From Clostridiaceae bacterium (GTDB lineage: Bacteria > Bacillota > Clostridia > Lachnospirales > Lachnospiraceae): a DNA stretch of 64,000 nt. The position numbers and the translations under genes were made by a program. Below, piece after piece: positions 61,484 through 64,000 of the stretch. The notes under the pieces are model-generated. The model was given only the letters and a program-made list of their open reading frames with translations, did no database searches and was not told where the DNA came from. How positions within the stretch are numbered: the first letter of the stretch is position 1; every line of letters starts with the position of its first letter. The stretch covers positions 1-64,000 of the forward strand of contig QXWR01000002.1 in the NCBI GenBank assembly GCA_009911065.1. The letters run 5' to 3'.

Positions 61484-63103
61484 CTATTTCTGGTGAAGGC
61501 GCTCATAGACTTCCAGATGGGGATCAGATAGCTTAATAATAATCCGCTCCTCCTCCCGAACCACAGAACCCTGATCCGGCCATGACGGCATATCTTCTGT
61601 CCGGACCACAGATGCCAAATACTGCTCTGGAGTCGCTTTCTGGTGCATCAGCCCATAGACATAAAAAAGGGTGCTGACCCGGCCGGAAACCCCGGTTGGT
61701 CCCAACTCATCCCACTCAAAAACGGAAACTCCGATCATATCTCCCTTTAATGTGCTCACATTCGTATCCATGGGCCGTTTTCCCACAAACACCAGCGCCA
61801 TATCCCGCACATGAACTCCTCCAGATATAGCCGCCACCCGCTCTGCCTCCTGATAAATGGCTTTACACCGCTCCTCATCCTGTATGGATGCCCGATGCAT
61901 CGTATCCAAAAGGCGCTCGGAACTCATCCACTGATTCCACGCCACCACAACAGCCAAACTTACAGCAGCAAACGGCAGCAGCTTCTGCCCTCTGCCCTCT
62001 GGTTTTATCGTTGCAAGAACCCCAGCGCTGACAGACAGGACAAAGGGATATGCCAACTGAACCCGGATTCCCTGAAACGTTCCGGTCAATATGCCCATAA
62101 GTACAGGAGAGCTTACAAAAACAGCTCCTGCAAACAAAAAAAATACTCGTTCCTTCTGATTGGTCTTCCATCCCCGAACCCAAAACAATCCTGCTGCCAA
62201 AATCAAAATCACCAAAGTTAAGGGAGAGAAAAAAGGCGGCTGTCCCAAATAGATTCTCTGTATATCCGTCAAAACCCGGTGCAGGCAGACCTTTAATCCA
62301 TCTCTTCCCCAAAAAACCAGCGTATTCAGGTACTCCCCATTTGTATTTGTGACGCTGCGAATCAAATGAGCCAATGCCCCATGTACGGCCAAAATCACCA
62401 AAAAGACTGCTGCAAACCAGACCCCTTTCCGAAACCAGCCTTCTGCCTTTGATTCCTCATCCGTCTGTCCGTTCTGATAAGCCAAAAGAAAAGAGAATGC
62501 ACTTAAAGCGATAAAAACTGCTGCCATCGCCTGATAGGTTCCCACGGCCCACACACCGCAGATAAGGGAAAAGAGCAGCCATCCCCTGCTTTCTTTCCCA
62601 TACACATACCGGCTGACACCGTAAACTGCCAGCACCGACAGATAGATCCCCCAAATAACCTCCAACGCCTGCATCTGAAAATAAAACTGTTCTGCCAGAC
62701 AAGGGCAGGTACCATAAATTGCTGAAAATACCGGATAAAAAATCTCATACCGCTTGTCCCCATTACTCCACTGGCTGACTGCAAAATTCACAGTCATACA
62801 GATCATTCCAATCAGGAACATGGAAGCCGTCATAATTACCGTCTGAGACAGCTTGTCTGTCCCAAGAAGCTCTTTGGTAAACACCAGTCCAAAACGTCCC
62901 AGGCCATACCAGGACCGGAGCATTCCCTTAGAACCAGTGATCATAATCTCCGTATCCACCCCAATATCGGTCCGGAAGGTCAATGCCCCCCAACTGGCAA
63001 AGACCACAAAAGCCGTAAACAGACAAGTTTTCTTATGTTCCAAAGCAAATGTCCAAAATTCCTTTCTCACATCCGACACCTGCTTGATAAACTCAGTCCC
63101 CAT
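61484..63103 (-). CDS. GtrII-like membrane glucosyltransferase-domain protein
   Basis: 539 residues with about ten membrane helices and an extracytoplasmic C-terminal part of 130 residues. It resembles the GtrII (PF14264) family, which transfers a glucosyl unit from a lipid carrier onto a surface polymer. The N-terminal loop has TDIGVDTEIMITGS with acidic residues that could be catalytic. It overlaps the GtrB-like gene by 11 bases, and GAGGAAAAG sets the start. The pair suggests side-chain glucosylation of a wall polymer or exopolysaccharide. The stop codon lies in a small hairpin (CACCAGAA/TTCTGGTG). Confidence 0.75.
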   Translation of the reverse strand: MGTEFIKQVSDVRKEFWTFALEHKKTCLFTAFVVFASWGALTFRTDIGVDTEIMITGSKGMLRSWYGLGRFGLVFTKELLGTDKLSQTVIMTASMFLIGMICMTVNFAVSQWSNGDKRYEIFYPVFSAIYGTCPCLAEQFYFQMQALEVIWGIYLSVLAVYGVSRYVYGKESRGWLLFSLICGVWAVGTYQAMAAVFIALSAFSFLLAYQNGQTDEESKAEGWFRKGVWFAAVFLVILAVHGALAHLIRSVTNTNGEYLNTLVFWGRDGLKVCLHRVLTDIQRIYLGQPPFFSPLTLVILILAAGLFWVRGWKTNQKERVFFLFAGAVFVSSPVLMGILTGTFQGIRVQLAYPFVLSVSAGVLATIKPEGRGQKLLPFAAVSLAVVVAWNQWMSSERLLDTMHRASIQDEERCKAIYQEAERVAAISGGVHVRDMALVFVGKRPMDTNVSTLKGDMIGVSVFEWDELGPTGVSGRVSTLFYVYGLMHQKATPEQYLASVVRTEDMPSWPDQGSVVREEERIIIKLSDPHLEVYERLHQK

Positions 63104-64000
63104 ATTCTTTTCCTCTCAGTTTCCCTTCTTCTTTTGTCCCCCGGTTCCCATCCGCCTCGGTCTCCCCAATCAGGTAAATGGGACGATGCTTGATTTCCAA
63201 ATAAGCCTTGGCCAGATACCTGCCTATAATTCCCATACACAAAAGCTGAAGTCCCCCTAACATGAGAATAATACAGGCCAGAGACGGCCATCCGCCCACA
63301 GGATCTCCTAAAATCAAAGTCTTGGCAATCACCACCAAAATCATAAAAAATGCCACAAAACAGCACACCAGTCCGATCACTGCGGCAATGGACAAAGGGG
63401 CTGTGGTAAAAGCTACAATCCCTTCCAGAGAATAGAGAAAAAGCTTCCAGAAGGACCACTTGGTCTCCCCTGCCATCCGCTCTACATTTTCAAAAGAAAT
63501 CCATTTGGTCCGAAATCCCACCCAGCCAAAAATTCCCTTGGAAAAACGATTGTATTCTTTGAGAGACAAAACCGCCTCCACCATCTTTCGGTTCATCAGC
63601 CGAAAGTCCCTTGCCCCGTCTACAATATTCACATCCGGAGACACCATATTAATCAGACGATAAAACAATCGGGCAAACATAGAGCGAATCGGCGGCTCTC
63701 CTTTCCGGTCCACTCTTCTGGCGGCAGCGCAGTCGTACTGGCCACTTTCCAGCGCCTCCACCATCTCCGGCAGAAGAGACGGCGGGTCCTGAAGATCTGC
63801 ATCCATCATAGCCACATAATCTCCCGTTGCATGTTCCAGACCAGCATAGATCGCTGCCTCCTTCCCAAAATTCCGGGAAAAAGAGAGATAACGAACCTGC
63901 TTGTCTCGTTCTGCCTCCTTCCGAAGCAGCTCTAACGTCCGGTCTCTGGAACCATCATCCACGAAAAGCAGCTCAAACTGATACTGCTTTAACTGGTCAC
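63093..64000 (-). CDS. GtrB-like GT2 polyprenyl-phosphate glycosyltransferase (5' end beyond window)
   Basis: At least 302 residues, open to the window edge. GT2 domain: FVDDGSRDRTLELL, MDADLQDPPSLLPEM with the DXD metal site, ARRVDRKGEPPIRS, and DGARDFRLMNRKMVEA. Two C-terminal membrane helices (about 230-290) are typical of GtrB/DPM1-like enzymes that load glucose or another sugar onto undecaprenyl phosphate. It overlaps the GtrII-like gene by 11 bases, so the pair works together. The true start lies upstream of position 64000. Confidence 0.88.
   Translation of the reverse strand, partial: DQLKQYQFELLFVDDGSRDRTLELLRKEAERDKQVRYLSFSRNFGKEAAIYAGLEHATGDYVAMMDADLQDPPSLLPEMVEALESGQYDCAAARRVDRKGEPPIRSMFARLFYRLINMVSPDVNIVDGARDFRLMNRKMVEAVLSLKEYNRFSKGIFGWVGFRTKWISFENVERMAGETKWSFWKLFLYSLEGIVAFTTAPLSIAAVIGLVCCFVAFFMILVVIAKTLILGDPVGGWPSLACIILMLGGLQLLCMGIIGRYLAKAYLEIKHRPIYLIGETEADGNRGTKEEGKLRGKEYGD

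Noticed and set aside
1-64000. CRISPR array, tRNA or rRNA genes
   Set aside because: No regularly spaced repeats and no tRNA or rRNA signatures were recognised on either strand.

Overview
The window is about 64 kb of a low-to-mid GC Firmicute chromosome. The gene families point to the Lachnospiraceae, plausibly a Blautia-like gut anaerobe: Clostridial ICE backbone genes (DUF6017, DUF6075), a DUF6145 protein, adjacent pfkA and dnaE, a YesM/YesN two-component system, a CooS-family protein and GltBD. The genus is an inference. No rRNA, tRNA or CRISPR array was recognised.

Layout. (1) 1-7600: one end of an integrative conjugative element. It reads leftward from the 3' side of lysS: DUF6075, DUF3970-like, ParA, ParB, a DUF6017 replication-initiator-like protein, several unknown genes, then a coupling protein. 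This part looks decayed. PcfB and TraG are fused in frame, TraG has lost its C-terminus, and one reading frame continues past a stop codon. (2) 7600-16000: housekeeping genes lysS, greA, dus, a DUF6145 gene, pfkA and dnaE. (3) 16000-19570: a GlcT/LicT-type antiterminator and its likely target ptsG, with promoter, RAT and terminator visible. (4) 19570-37150: a large leftward carbohydrate locus. It encodes a secreted GH66 dextranase-type enzyme, a 1734-residue secreted protein of about ten CBM35-like modules, a secreted protein with glucan-binding (YG/CW) repeats, an LplB/LplC/lipoprotein ABC importer, a YesM/YesN pair and a cytoplasmic GH13 enzyme with an alpha-1,6 signature. Together they read as a Gram-positive dextran/isomalto-oligosaccharide utilisation locus. 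(5) 37200-42030: sucrose locus, with a LacI-type repressor divergent from scrB and scrA and two arrays of 12-bp operator units between them. (6) 42100-45200: an MBL-fold hydrolase, a Uma2-family protein, a secreted protein whose promoter spacer contains a run of nine G, and a small unknown protein. (7) 45240-51263: gltD and gltB. (8) 51400-57000: a NitT/TauT-type ABC ATPase and, on the opposite strand, its likely permease. They flank a CooS / CooF-like ferredoxin / FAD-NAD oxidoreductase operon. The CooS keeps all metal-cluster ligands but lacks the usual proton-transfer residues. (9) 57100-64000: a YitT protein, an ECF sigma / anti-sigma / VWA-lipoprotein operon, and a GtrII/GtrB-like glycosyltransferase pair cut by the window end.

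Most notable candidates: the catalytically divergent CooS operon, the CBM35-array dextran system, the G9-tract promoter at 44793-44820 (possible phase variation), the 12-bp operator arrays of the scr region, and the twin hairpins in front of ribosome binding sites in the decayed ICE end. All names come from reading motifs and from memory of families; no database search was run.
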